From assembly GCA_035548495.1 (NCBI GenBank), contig DASZSV010000043.1, forward strand, positions 1 to 64,000: a stretch of 64,000 nucleotides of DNA. Direction: 5' to 3'. Positions within the stretch are counted from its first letter, which is position 1; each line of letters opens with the position of its first letter. Origin of the DNA: CAILZL01 sp035548495 (GTDB lineage: Bacteria; Pseudomonadota; Gammaproteobacteria; Steroidobacterales; Steroidobacteraceae). Below the pieces are notes generated by a model, which did not search any database, was not told the DNA's origin, and worked only from the letters and a program-made list of their open reading frames with translations. Both the position numbers and the translations under genes were made by a program. Shown piece by piece: positions 32,883-42,370 of the stretch.

Positions 32883-34817
32883 ATGGCTAAAGTAATTGGC
32901 ATTGACCTGGGTACGACGAATTCATGCGTCGCAATCATGGAAGGCGGCAAGCCGCGCGTGATCGAGAATAGCGAAGGTGATCGCACCACGCCTTCCATTG
33001 TGGCATTTACCAAGGACGATGAAGTGCTGGTGGGCCAGTCTGCCAAGCGCCAGGCCGTCACCAATCCCAACAACACCCTGTTTGCGGTAAAACGTCTGAT
33101 CGGCCGCCGTTTCAAGGATGATGTGGTACAGAAAGACATCAACATGGTGCCGTACAAGATCATCGCCGCTGATAACGGTGATGCCTGGGTGGATGTGCAG
33201 GGCAAAAAGATGGCACCGCCCGAAGTCTCAGCACGTGTGTTGATGAAGATGAAAAAGACCGCTGAAGATTTTCTCGGTGAAACCGTCACCGATGCCGTCA
33301 TCACGGTGCCTGCGTATTTCAACGACTCGCAAAGACAGGCCACCAAGGATGCCGGTCGCATTGCGGGCTTGAACGTCAAACGCATCATTAATGAACCCAC
33401 CGCTGCGGCACTGGCCTATGGCCTCGACAAGCAGGGCGGTGATCGCAAGATTGCGGTGTACGACCTGGGTGGCGGTACCTTCGACGTGTCTATTATCGAA
33501 GTGGCCGATGTCGATGGCGAACGTCAATTCGAAGTGCTGGCCACCAATGGTGACACGTTCCTCGGTGGTGAAGACTTTGATAATCGCATCATTGGTTATC
33601 TGGCGGATGAGTTCAAAAAGGAAAGCGGTGTGGATGTGCGCAAAGACCCGCTGGCCGTGCAGCGTCTGAAAGAAGCCGCTGAAAAAGCCAAGATCGAACT
33701 CTCTTCCAGTCAGCAAACCGAAATCAATCTGCCGTACATCACGGCTGATGCATCCGGCCCCAAGCATCTCAACATCAAGTTGACACGCGCCAAGCTGGAG
33801 TCACTGGTTGAAGATCTGGTGAACAAGACCGTTGAGCCTTGCCGTATTGCATTGAAGGATGCAGGCCTGTCCATCAATGAAGTTTCCGAAGTCATTCTGG
33901 TCGGCGGTCAAACCCGCATGCCGCTGGTACAGAAAGTGGTGAAAGATTTCTTCGGCAAGGAGCCGCGCAAGGATGTGAATCCCGATGAAGCCGTGGCCGT
34001 GGGCGCCGCGATTCAGGCCGGTGTGTTGTCCGGCGAAGTGAAGGATGTGTTGCTGCTTGACGTGACGCCGTTGTCACTGGGTATCGAAACTCTGGGCAGC
34101 ATCATGACCAAGCTGATTGAAAAGAACACCACGATTCCGACCAAGGCATCGCAAGTGTTCTCCACTGCCGATGATAACCAGAGTGCTGTGACGATTCATG
34201 TATTGCAGGGTGAACGTCAGCGTGCCGCCGACAACAAGTCACTGGGTCAATTCAATCTCGAAGGCATTGCACCCGCACCGCGCGGCATGCCGCAGATCGA
34301 AGTCACCTTCGACATCGATGCCAACGGTATTCTGCATGTCTCTGCAAAAGACAAGAACACCGGCAAGGAACAGAAGATCACCATCAAGGCTTCTTCAGGC
34401 CTGTCGGAAGACGAAATCAAGCGCATGGTGAAAGATGCCGAAGCGCATGCAGAGGAAGACCGCAAGTTCAAGGAAGTGGTCGAGTCCCGCAACAAGGCAG
34501 ATGCGTTGATTCACAGCACTGACAAGGCACTGAAAGATCTGGGTGACAAGGTGTCCGGTGAAGATCGCGCCAAGATTGAATCGGCAATGTCTGACCTCAA
34601 GTCAGCATTGAGCAGTGACGACAAGGACATCATCGAGAAGAAGGCACAAGCCTTGTCCGAGGTTGCACAGAAGCTGGCGCAGCAGGCCTATGCACAGCAA
34701 GCTGGTGCAGGAGCTGCCGGTGCAGGAGCTGCCGGTGCTGAATCAGCGCAGTCCGGCAATACCGGCAAGGACGATGTGCTGGATGCGGAGTTTGAAGAGG
34801 TCAAGGACAAGAAGTAA
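32883..34817 (+). CDS. dnaK: Chaperone protein DnaK (Hsp70)
   Basis: ATP-dependent chaperone. 644 residues, full length. The N-terminal ATPase begins KVIGIDLGTTNSCVAIMEGG and has AVYDLGGGTFDVSIIEV and the EPTAAALAYG segment; the linker region DVLLLDVTPLSLGIETLG leads to the substrate-binding domain, and the lid ends in an Ala/Gly-rich tail before DDVLDAEFEEVKDKK. In the tail, GAGAAGAGAAGA comes from an 18-base direct repeat in the DNA. ATG 32883 has GGAG 9 bases upstream. dnaJ follows after 160 bp that hold two hairpins, so dnaJ expression may be reduced relative to dnaK. Confidence 0.98.
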   Translation: MAKVIGIDLGTTNSCVAIMEGGKPRVIENSEGDRTTPSIVAFTKDDEVLVGQSAKRQAVTNPNNTLFAVKRLIGRRFKDDVVQKDINMVPYKIIAADNGDAWVDVQGKKMAPPEVSARVLMKMKKTAEDFLGETVTDAVITVPAYFNDSQRQATKDAGRIAGLNVKRIINEPTAAALAYGLDKQGGDRKIAVYDLGGGTFDVSIIEVADVDGERQFEVLATNGDTFLGGEDFDNRIIGYLADEFKKESGVDVRKDPLAVQRLKEAAEKAKIELSSSQQTEINLPYITADASGPKHLNIKLTRAKLESLVEDLVNKTVEPCRIALKDAGLSINEVSEVILVGGQTRMPLVQKVVKDFFGKEPRKDVNPDEAVAVGAAIQAGVLSGEVKDVLLLDVTPLSLGIETLGSIMTKLIEKNTTIPTKASQVFSTADDNQSAVTIHVLQGERQRAADNKSLGQFNLEGIAPAPRGMPQIEVTFDIDANGILHVSAKDKNTGKEQKITIKASSGLSEDEIKRMVKDAEAHAEEDRKFKEVVESRNKADALIHSTDKALKDLGDKVSGEDRAKIESAMSDLKSALSSDDKDIIEKKAQALSEVAQKLAQQAYAQQAGAGAAGAGAAGAESAQSGNTGKDDVLDAEFEEVKDKK

Positions 34818-34825
34818 TTTCTCTG

Positions 34826-34850
34826 TCTCTCTCCCACGATGGGAGAGAGA
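34826..34850. repeat. Hairpin between dnaK and dnaJ
   Basis: Perfect 10-bp stem TCTCTCTCCC/GGGAGAGAGA with a 5-base loop, 9 bases after the dnaK stop. It resembles widely dispersed CTCTCCC/GGGAGAG repeats, another example of which is near 54041. It may attenuate read-through or stabilise the dnaK message; no T-run follows. Confidence 0.7.
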
Positions 34851-34911
34851 ACGTTATCTTCCGATGTTGCTGCGTGTGTATGGCGCTGCAATAAAGGAAC
34901 AAAGTTACCAG

Positions 34912-34945
34912 CAAGCCGCTACAGCTTAAGAGTTGCAGCGGCTTG
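34912..34945. repeat. Second inverted repeat between dnaK and dnaJ
   Basis: Arms CAAGCCGCTACA and TGCAGCGGCTTG pair at 11 of 12 positions (one A-C mismatch) around a 10-base loop. It lies 32 bases before the dnaJ start, followed by TGTGTGTTTAAGATTTTTT, so it could act as a partial terminator or a processing site. Confidence 0.65.
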
Positions 34946-34977
34946 TGTGTGTTTAAGATTTTTTGTACTGAGTGACC

Positions 34978-36099
34978 ATGTCGAAGCGCGATTACTACGA
35001 AGTGCTGGGTGTTGAACGTACCGCAAGTGAAGCGGACATCAAGAAGGCGTATCGGCGTCTTGCGCAGAAATATCATCCTGATCGCAATCCGGATAACAAG
35101 GAGGCCGAAGAAAAATTCAAGGAAGCCAAAGAAGCCAGCGAGATTCTTACTGATCCGCAAAAGCGTGCGGCGTACGATCAATATGGTCATGCCGGTGTCG
35201 ATCCGCATCGTGGTGGACAGGGCTTCAATCCCGGTGATGCCTTCGGTGATATTTTCGGTGAAGTGTTCGGTGACATCTTCGGTGGCCGCCGCGGTGGCGG
35301 CGGACGTCAGGTGTATCGTGGTGCCGATCTGCGCTATGACCTTGAACTCACACTGGAACAGGCAGTGTTTGGTGATTCGCTCAATATCGACTTCACCACA
35401 CTCGGCGAATGCGATGTGTGCCATGGGTCGGGTGGTGCGCCGGGTTCCAAGGTGAATACCTGCGAGACCTGTCATGGCACGGGACAGGTTCGCATGCAGC
35501 AGGGATTCTTCGCAGTTCAGCAAACCTGCCCGCGTTGCAAAGGCCGCGGTCAAAGCATTAGTCAACCCTGCGATCACTGTCTGGGACAGGGACGGGTACG
35601 CAAGAAAAAAACACTTTCAGTAAAAATTCCTGCGGGTGTGGATACCGGTGATCGTGTTCGTCTGCAAGGTGAAGGCGAGGCGGGCCGTAATGGTGGTCCT
35701 GCCGGCGACTTATACGTGGAAGTGCATGTCAGGGAGCATGAGATATTCGAACGCGATGGTGCCAATCTTTCCTGCGAAGTGCCGGTGAGTTTTGTCACCG
35801 CCGCGCTGGGCGGATCAATTGAAGTACCTACGCTGCATGGCAATGTGGTGCTGAAAGTGCCAGCGGAAACGCAGTCTGGCCGTGTATTTCGCCTTAAAGA
35901 GAAGGGCGTGAAACCGGTTCGTGGCGGATCAACGGGAGATCTGTTCTGTCGCGTGATGGTGGAAACACCGGTGAATCTCAATGATGACCAAAAAGAATTG
36001 CTCAGGAAATTCGAGGCGACGATGTTGAAAGGCGGTGCGAAACACAGTCCGCGCGAAACATCATGGCTGGATGGCGTCAAGAAGTTTTTCAGCAAATAG
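34978..36099 (+). CDS. dnaJ: Chaperone protein DnaJ (Hsp40)
   Basis: Co-chaperone that stimulates DnaK ATPase and delivers substrates. 373 residues. J-domain at 1-70 with KYHPDRNPDN; Gly/Phe-rich region (75-115); zinc-finger region with the four repeats CDVCHGSG, CETCHGTG, CPRCKGRG and CDHCLGQG (about 143-205); and the C-terminal substrate-binding domain. Start ATG 34978 is preferred; a GTG two codons earlier is in frame but family proteins begin at (M)SKRDYYEVLGV. Confidence 0.97.
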   Translation: MSKRDYYEVLGVERTASEADIKKAYRRLAQKYHPDRNPDNKEAEEKFKEAKEASEILTDPQKRAAYDQYGHAGVDPHRGGQGFNPGDAFGDIFGEVFGDIFGGRRGGGGRQVYRGADLRYDLELTLEQAVFGDSLNIDFTTLGECDVCHGSGGAPGSKVNTCETCHGTGQVRMQQGFFAVQQTCPRCKGRGQSISQPCDHCLGQGRVRKKKTLSVKIPAGVDTGDRVRLQGEGEAGRNGGPAGDLYVEVHVREHEIFERDGANLSCEVPVSFVTAALGGSIEVPTLHGNVVLKVPAETQSGRVFRLKEKGVKPVRGGSTGDLFCRVMVETPVNLNDDQKELLRKFEATMLKGGAKHSPRETSWLDGVKKFFSK

Positions 36100-36135
36100 T
36101 TTTCGTCACCAATCTGCGCTACGCTGTGCAGCATC

Positions 36136-36945
36136 ATGACAAACACAACTTCAATCGCGTTGCTGGGTATCACTGGCCGCATGGGCCGCATGCTGTTAAC
36201 CGGCATCGAGAATTCCACGGATCTCAAACTGAGTGGCGGAATGGATTCACCGGACAGTCCCTGGATCAACAAGGACGCCAGTGCATTTGCAGGTCCAATG
36301 GCGGCCGGAGTGGTCGTTACTGATGATCCAGTGACTGCCATTCGTGATGCACAAGTCGCGATTGCGTTTGCCCTGCCGCAAGTCACGCAAACGATTGCCG
36401 ATGCATGTGTCAGGCGTCGTTGTCCGCTGATACTCGGTACCACGGGACATACAGCCGAACAACGCCGTGCTGTTGATGCGGCTGCTCAATACATTCCGGT
36501 TGTGATGACATCCAATTTCAGCCTCGGTGTTAATCTGTTGTTCAAACTTGCGGAACAGACAGCGCGGGTGCTCGATGCTGACTACGACATCGAAATCTAT
36601 GAGGCACATCATCGCAACAAGAAAGATGCGCCTTCGGGCACCGCCTTAAGTCTGGGTGAAGCGGTTGCCAAAGGTCGCGGCGTATCGTTGCAGGACAAGG
36701 CGGTCTACCAACGTTATGGTGATACCGGTGTACGTGAACGTGGCAGCATTGGATTCTCTGTTGTGCGTGGCGGTGACATTATTGGTGATCACACCGTGAC
36801 GTTTGCCGGTATTGGCGAACGCATTGAACTCACGCATCGTGCCAGCGATCGCATGGCCTTTGCGCAGGGCGCATTGCACGCAGCACGTTGGGTGGTTGGC
36901 AAGCCCGCAGGAATGTATTCGATGCAGGATGTGCTGGGAAATTAG
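36136..36945 (+). CDS. dapB: 4-hydroxy-tetrahydrodipicolinate reductase
   Basis: NAD(P)H-dependent reductase of the diaminopimelate/lysine pathway. 269 residues. The nucleotide-binding motif ALLGITGRMGRML is at the N-terminus; TTGHT lies near residue 102; SNFSLGVNLLFKL and the catalytic YEAHHRNKKDAPSGTA (His-His and Lys) are near residue 155. It follows dnaJ by 36 bases and precedes carA, the usual gammaproteobacterial order. A repeat arm overlaps its stop codon. Confidence 0.96.
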   Translation: MTNTTSIALLGITGRMGRMLLTGIENSTDLKLSGGMDSPDSPWINKDASAFAGPMAAGVVVTDDPVTAIRDAQVAIAFALPQVTQTIADACVRRRCPLILGTTGHTAEQRRAVDAAAQYIPVVMTSNFSLGVNLLFKLAEQTARVLDADYDIEIYEAHHRNKKDAPSGTALSLGEAVAKGRGVSLQDKAVYQRYGDTGVRERGSIGFSVVRGGDIIGDHTVTFAGIGERIELTHRASDRMAFAQGALHAARWVVGKPAGMYSMQDVLGN

Positions 36946-37112
36946 AACCCACCTCAAAATTACTGCGCTCGATACGTTGCCTCCATACTGTGCTCCCATG
37001 TTTTCAACTGGACCTCATGTATCGGCATATGCATTCCAGCTCCTGCGCTCCGGCTCATATCCAACATACTTGGGCAAATTATCTTCGCTCGCAACATTTT
37101 GAGATGGGTTCT
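36944..37112. repeat. Dispersed repeat with 17-bp inverted ends
   Basis: The ends, AGAACCCACCTCAAAAT (36944-36960) and ATTTTGAGATGGGTTCT (37096-37112), are reverse complements at 16 of 17 positions. The interior contains CCTGCGCTCCGG (37042-37053). A shorter relative near 50071-50127 repeats CCTGCGCTCCGG and ends ATTTTGAGACAGGCTCT. The element has no coding potential and its left end includes the last bases of dapB. Confidence 0.75.
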
Positions 37113-37322
37113 GGTTTCGTCAAATACCGACAATGAATAATTTGTTGCGGAAAATTGTTCAACAAAAACCAGATTTCCATGGACCTCGGCGACGCACTCG
37201 CGTAAACTCCTGCGCCTTAGCACGCGGGTGATTTTATTGCTTGACGGGGTAGGTAGTACCTACACCGCTTTCCGCATGCCTGTGTCCTGCTAACAGTTTT
37301 TAACACGAGGGGCTGCACCTTA
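37113..37322. promoter_or_regulatory. carA leader with central palindrome
   Basis: This is the right part of the 377-bp gap before carA. GTAGGTA-G-TACCTAC at 37249-37263 is a perfect 7-bp inverted repeat directly after TTGACG (37241-37246), a possible -35. Near 37134 CAATGAATAATTTG weakly resembles half an ArgR box; carAB is arginine-controlled in E. coli, but a second half-site is not visible. No leader peptide or terminator-like attenuator was recognised. Confidence 0.4.
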
Positions 37323-38507
37323 ATGAGCTCTGCATCTGCGGTTCTGGCGCTTGAAGACGGTACGGTATTTCATGGTCGTTCTGTTGGCGCCAGAGGAAAC
37401 ACTACCGGCGAGGTTGTATTCAATACGGCCATGACCGGCTATCAGGAAATATTGACTGACCCTTCTTACTGTCGCCAGATTGTTACCCTGACCTATCCGC
37501 ATATCGGCAACACCGGTACCAACGCCGAAGACATGGAATCGCATGCGATCTATGCAGCTGGTCTGATCATTCGTGATTTGCCGCTGTTGCATTCCAGCTG
37601 GCGCGCCACCGAATCACTGGAGACTTTTCTGCAACGTGGCAAGGTGGTTGCCATTGCGGATATCGACACGCGCAAGCTGACGCGCATTCTTCGCGAAAAA
37701 GGCGCGCAGGCGGGTTGCATCATGGCAGGTGACAAGATCGACCCCAACGTTGCAGTGCTGGCTGCAAAGAAATTTCCCGGTCTCAAGGGGATGGATCTGG
37801 CGAAGGTGGTCAGTACCAAGCTCGCTTATCAGTGGAATGACGGCACGCACTGGGGGGATGTCGTGGGGCCGGAATCGCGCCCCGGCACACGCCGGCATGT
37901 GGTGGCTTATGATTTTGGCATCAAGCGCAACATTCTGCGTTTGCTTGCTGATCATGGTTGCCGTGTCACTGTCGTACCGGCACAGACACCGGCGCTTGAT
38001 GTGCTGACCATGAATCCCGACGGTATTTTTCTTTCCAATGGTCCCGGTGATCCCGAACCGTGTACTTATGCCATCGAAGCCATTCAGCGCTTTATTGAAA
38101 CCAGCATTCCGATTTTCGGCATTTGTCTGGGACATCAATTGCTGGGGCTTGCCACCGGTGCAAAGACCATGAAAATGAAATTTGGCCATCATGGCGCCAA
38201 TCATCCGGTGATTGAATTGGCATCCGGCCGGGTGTTCATCTCCAGCCAGAATCATGGCTTTGCCGTGGATGAAGCGACATTGCCGGGCAACGTCAAAGCA
38301 ACGCATCGTTCGTTGTTTGACGGTTCTTTGCAGGGGCTGGAACTGACCAATCAGCCTGCGTTCAGTTTTCAGGGCCATCCCGAAGCCAGCCCCGGTCCGC
38401 ATGAATTGCAGTATCTGTTCTCGCGGTTCATTACCTTGATGGATCAACGTGCCGCAGGAATGGGATATGCCGGCGCACATCAGGCAACGCAAACCACCGC
38501 AACCTAA
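37323..38507 (+). CDS. carA: Carbamoyl-phosphate synthase small (glutaminase) subunit
   Basis: Hydrolyses glutamine and passes ammonia to CarB for carbamoyl phosphate, precursor of arginine and pyrimidines. 394 residues. N-terminal domain has GNTTGEVVFNTAMTGYQEIL; the class I glutaminase domain has FLSNGPGDPEPC, the catalytic Cys in IFGICLGHQLLGLA, and His/Glu in FSFQGHPEASPGP. ATG 37323 precedes the conserved start; GAGGGG lies about 10 bases upstream. carB begins 11 bases after the stop. Confidence 0.97.
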   Translation: MSSASAVLALEDGTVFHGRSVGARGNTTGEVVFNTAMTGYQEILTDPSYCRQIVTLTYPHIGNTGTNAEDMESHAIYAAGLIIRDLPLLHSSWRATESLETFLQRGKVVAIADIDTRKLTRILREKGAQAGCIMAGDKIDPNVAVLAAKKFPGLKGMDLAKVVSTKLAYQWNDGTHWGDVVGPESRPGTRRHVVAYDFGIKRNILRLLADHGCRVTVVPAQTPALDVLTMNPDGIFLSNGPGDPEPCTYAIEAIQRFIETSIPIFGICLGHQLLGLATGAKTMKMKFGHHGANHPVIELASGRVFISSQNHGFAVDEATLPGNVKATHRSLFDGSLQGLELTNQPAFSFQGHPEASPGPHELQYLFSRFITLMDQRAAGMGYAGAHQATQTTAT

Positions 38508-38518
38508 TCAAGTGAAAG

Positions 38519-41500
38519 ATGCCAAAACGTACTGACATCAAAAGCATTCTGATCATCGGCGCCGGTCCCATTGTGATCGGCCAGGCGTGTGAATTCGATT
38601 ACTCCGGCGCGCAAGCCTGCAAAGCGCTCAAGGAAGAAGGCTATCGCGTGATACTGGTGAACTCCAATCCCGCGACCATCATGACCGATCCTGAAATGGC
38701 GGATGCGATTTACATCGAGCCGGTTCACTGGCGCACGGTGGAACGCATCATTGCAAAGGAAAAGCCCGACGCCTTGCTGCCCACCATGGGTGGACAGACC
38801 GCATTGAATTGCGCGCTTGATCTGGTGCGCAACGGCGTGCTGGAAAAATACAAGGTGGAATTGATCGCCGCATCGCGCGAAGCCATCGACATGGCGGAAG
38901 ATCGCGAGAAGTTCCGCAACGCCATGCGCGAGATTGGACTGGAATCGCCGCGTTCACGCATTGCGCATACCATGGAAGAAGCGCTGGCCGTACAGGCCGA
39001 GATCGGTTTCCCCACCGTCATTCGTCCGTCATTCACCATGGGTGGATCCGGCGGCGGCATTGCCTACAATCGTGAAGAGTTCGAAGCCATTGTGGCGCGA
39101 GGTCTTGATGCATCGCCAACCAGCGAGGTGCTGCTGGAAGAATCCGTGATCGGCTGGAAAGAATTCGAGATGGAAGTGGTGCGTGATCGCAAGGACAACT
39201 GCATCATCGTCTGCTCCATTGAAAACTTTGATCCCATGGGCGTGCACACCGGCGACTCCATTACCGTTGCACCGGCACAGACACTTACTGATCGTGAATA
39301 TCAGCGCATGCGGGATGCTTCCATTGCCGTGCTGAGAAAAATCGGTGTGGAATGCGGCGGCTCCAATGTGCAGTTCGCAGTCAGTCCCGATGATGGACGC
39401 TTGCTGGTGATTGAAATGAATCCACGCGTATCGCGTTCGTCCGCGCTCGCGTCGAAAGCAACAGGCTTTCCCATCGCCAAAGTCGCGGCGAAACTTGCCG
39501 TCGGCTACACGCTGGATGAACTGAGAAACGACATTACCGGCGGCGCCACACCGGCATCGTTTGAGCCCACCATTGATTACGTAGTGACAAAGATTCCACG
39601 CTTCACCTTTGAAAAATTTCCAGGCGCAAATACCCGTCTTACAACACAGATGAAATCCGTCGGCGAAGTGATGGCCATGGGCCGCAACTTCCAGGAGTCG
39701 TTGCAAAAAGCATTGCGTGGACTTGAAGTCGGCATCGATGGCCTGGTGCCATTGCTCAAGTTGCCATTGTCCGATACGGATGCGGACATGCTGCGTGAAG
39801 AACTGCGCATGCCGGGAGGACAGCGCATTCGTTATGTTGCTGATGCATTCCGCGCAGGCTGGCCGCTGGAAGAGGTGCATCGCTACTGCCGCATTGATCC
39901 GTGGTTCCTGGTGCAGATACAGGATCTGATCAGTGAAGAGAAACGCATCACTGAACAAGGGCTGGAAATTTTTGAAGCCAATCGTTTGCGGCAACTCAAG
40001 CGCAAGGGATTTGCCGACAGTCGTCTTGCCAAATTGATCGGCATTGACGAAACGTCAGTGCGCCGCCGCCGCCAGCGATTGAATGTGCGTCCGGTGTACA
40101 AGCGCGTGGATACCTGCGCGGCCGAGTTTGCAACATCAACGGCCTACATGTATTCCACTTACGATGAAGAGTGCGAAGCGCGACCGGGCGACAAAAAGAA
40201 AATCATGATTCTGGGTGGCGGCCCCAACCGCATTGGTCAGGGCATCGAGTTCGACTATTGTTGTGTGCATGCCGCGTTCGCCTTGCGTGACGCGGGCTAT
40301 GAAACCATCATGGTCAACTGCAATCCAGAAACCGTTTCCACTGATTACGATACCTCGGATCGTCTGTACTTCGAGCCATTGACGCTTGAAGATGTACTGG
40401 AAATCATCGACAAGGAAAAACCCATCGGGGTCATTGTGCAATATGGCGGACAAACGCCGCTCAAATTGTGTCGTGCGCTGGAAGCAGCCGGTGCGCCGAT
40501 CATTGGCACCTCGCCGGATGCCATCGATGTCGCGGAAGATCGCGAGCGCTTCCAGCAGCTTGTCAATCAACTGGCGTTGAAACAACCACCCAATCGTACT
40601 GCACGTACTGAAGATGCGGCCGTGCAGGCAGCAAAAGACATAGGCTATCCGCTGGTAGTGCGTCCCTCGTATGTGCTGGGCGGTCGCGCGATGGAAGTGG
40701 TGTTCACTGAAGCTGATTTGCGCACCTACATGAATGAAGCGGTCACGGTATCCAACGACAGCCCGGTGCTGCTGGATCGTTTTCTGGATGTCGCGACCGA
40801 AGTGGATGTCGATGCCATTTGTGATGGCGACGATGTGTACATCGGCGGCATCATGGAACATATCGAACAAGCCGGCGTGCACTCCGGCGATTCCAGTTGT
40901 TCGTTGCCACCCAACAGTTTGAGTGCGGAAGTGCAGGCGGAATTGAAAGTGCAGACTCGCAAGCTGGCACTGGCATTAAAAGTGGTTGGCCTGATGAATA
41001 TTCAATTCGCCATTCAGCACGGAATCATCTATGTGCTGGAAGTGAATCCCCGCGCTTCGCGGACCGTGCCGTTTGTATCGAAGGCAACGGGTGTGCCGCT
41101 GGCGAAGATGGCCGCGCGCGTGATGACCGGTGAAAAACTCAAGGCGCTTGATCTCATCACGGAACGCATACCGAAATTCTTCTCGGTAAAGGAAGCCGTG
41201 TTTCCCTTTGCCAAGTTCCCGGATGCCGATCCCATTCTCGGCCCGGAAATGAAATCCACCGGCGAAGTAATGGGCACCGGCCGCAGCTTTGGTGAAGCCT
41301 ATGCAAAAGCGCAACTCGCATCGGGTGTGGTGTTGCCAACGCGCGGCGTATGCCTGTTAAGTGTGCGTGAGCGTGACAAGGAGCAGGTGGCAGCGCTGGC
41401 GAAAAAACTGATTGATCGCGGCTTTGAACTGGTGGCAACGTCGGGCACAGCCAAGGTGATTGAGACAGCGGGCCTGCCGGTGCGTGCCGTGAACAAGGTG

Positions 41501-41758
41501 CGTGAAGGCCGTCCGCACATTGTGGACATGATCAAGAACGATGAAATTTCGTTGATTGTGAATACCACCGAAGGCAAACAGGCAACGCTGGAATCGCGTT
41601 CTATCCGTCGCGAAGCCGTGCATCGCAAAGTGACTTACTACACCACCATCAATGCAGCGTTTGCAACCTGTGAAGCACTGGATCATCTTGATTCAGGCGA
41701 AGTCAATCAATTGCGTGATTTGCACAACGAAGTTGCACAGAAAGAGGTTGGCACATGA
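38519..41758 (+). CDS. carB: Carbamoyl-phosphate synthase large subunit
   Basis: Makes carbamoyl phosphate from bicarbonate, two ATP and ammonia. 1079 residues, full length. Two homologous ATP-grasp halves are visible: the first begins KSILIIGAGPIVIGQACEFD with PSFTMGGSGGG, the second begins KKIMILGGGPNRIGQGIEFD near residue 560 with PSYVLGGRAMEV. The C-terminal allosteric domain (about 940-1079) contains VATSGTAKVIETAGLPVRAV. It overlaps greA by 4 bases (ATGA). Confidence 0.98.
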   Translation: MPKRTDIKSILIIGAGPIVIGQACEFDYSGAQACKALKEEGYRVILVNSNPATIMTDPEMADAIYIEPVHWRTVERIIAKEKPDALLPTMGGQTALNCALDLVRNGVLEKYKVELIAASREAIDMAEDREKFRNAMREIGLESPRSRIAHTMEEALAVQAEIGFPTVIRPSFTMGGSGGGIAYNREEFEAIVARGLDASPTSEVLLEESVIGWKEFEMEVVRDRKDNCIIVCSIENFDPMGVHTGDSITVAPAQTLTDREYQRMRDASIAVLRKIGVECGGSNVQFAVSPDDGRLLVIEMNPRVSRSSALASKATGFPIAKVAAKLAVGYTLDELRNDITGGATPASFEPTIDYVVTKIPRFTFEKFPGANTRLTTQMKSVGEVMAMGRNFQESLQKALRGLEVGIDGLVPLLKLPLSDTDADMLREELRMPGGQRIRYVADAFRAGWPLEEVHRYCRIDPWFLVQIQDLISEEKRITEQGLEIFEANRLRQLKRKGFADSRLAKLIGIDETSVRRRRQRLNVRPVYKRVDTCAAEFATSTAYMYSTYDEECEARPGDKKKIMILGGGPNRIGQGIEFDYCCVHAAFALRDAGYETIMVNCNPETVSTDYDTSDRLYFEPLTLEDVLEIIDKEKPIGVIVQYGGQTPLKLCRALEAAGAPIIGTSPDAIDVAEDRERFQQLVNQLALKQPPNRTARTEDAAVQAAKDIGYPLVVRPSYVLGGRAMEVVFTEADLRTYMNEAVTVSNDSPVLLDRFLDVATEVDVDAICDGDDVYIGGIMEHIEQAGVHSGDSSCSLPPNSLSAEVQAELKVQTRKLALALKVVGLMNIQFAIQHGIIYVLEVNPRASRTVPFVSKATGVPLAKMAARVMTGEKLKALDLITERIPKFFSVKEAVFPFAKFPDADPILGPEMKSTGEVMGTGRSFGEAYAKAQLASGVVLPTRGVCLLSVRERDKEQVAALAKKLIDRGFELVATSGTAKVIETAGLPVRAVNKVREGRPHIVDMIKNDEISLIVNTTEGKQATLESRSIRREAVHRKVTYYTTINAAFATCEALDHLDSGEVNQLRDLHNEVAQKEVGT

Positions 41759-42231
41759 AACGTGCTCCGTTAACAAAAACAGGCGCAGAGAAGTTGCGTG
41801 CGGAATTGAAACGTCTCAAGACCGAAGATCGTCCGCGCGTGATCCAGGCGATTGCGGAAGCGCGCAGCCATGGTGATTTGAGCGAGAACGCCGAGTATGC
41901 CGCTGCGCGTGAACAGCAGAGTTTTATTGAGGGCCGCATCAAGGAAGTGGAATCCCTGTTGTCCAATTCCGAAATCATCGATGTCGCTTCAATTGCAGCC
42001 ACTGATCGCGTGGTGTTCGGCGCCACCGTTGAACTGGAGCCGGAAGAGGGTGGCAGCAAAGTTGTCTATCAAATCGTCGGCGATGCCGAAGCCGATATCA
42101 AGGTCGGCTTGATTTCTGTTTCATCGCCCATTGCACGCGCGATGGTGGGTAAGAGTGAAGGCGATGTGGTTGAAGTGACCGCACCCGGTGGTGTGCGTAG
42201 CTACGAGATTGTGACGATCAAGTACGTTTGA
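41755..42231 (+). CDS. greA: Transcription elongation factor GreA
   Basis: Stimulates RNA polymerase to cleave backtracked transcripts. 158 residues. The N-terminal coiled coil contains RPRVIQAIAEARSHGDLSEN, with the tip acidic residues, and NAEYAAAREQQSFIEGRI; the C-terminal FKBP-like domain ends VEVTAPGGVRSYEIVTIKYV. The start overlaps the carB stop, so it is translated by coupling. It ends convergently with yhbY, with 139 bp between. Confidence 0.97.
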   Translation: MKRAPLTKTGAEKLRAELKRLKTEDRPRVIQAIAEARSHGDLSENAEYAAAREQQSFIEGRIKEVESLLSNSEIIDVASIAATDRVVFGATVELEPEEGGSKVVYQIVGDAEADIKVGLISVSSPIARAMVGKSEGDVVEVTAPGGVRSYEIVTIKYV

Positions 42232-42370
42232 TTTTCTCTTTGCGAATCAGCGTTGCCACCTTGCCGACGCGCGCTGTCGTTGGATGTTTCACTAAGCCAT
42301 TTTCGAGAAAGCGGGAATGACTTTCCACTTTACATTTACTGAATAAGTAGAAATCAAACGCAATAGTTAG

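Noticed and set aside
34732..34760. Tandem repeat in dnaK tail as a possible frameshift
   Set aside because: The repeat length is a multiple of three and the conserved C-terminal DDVLDAEFEEV follows in frame.
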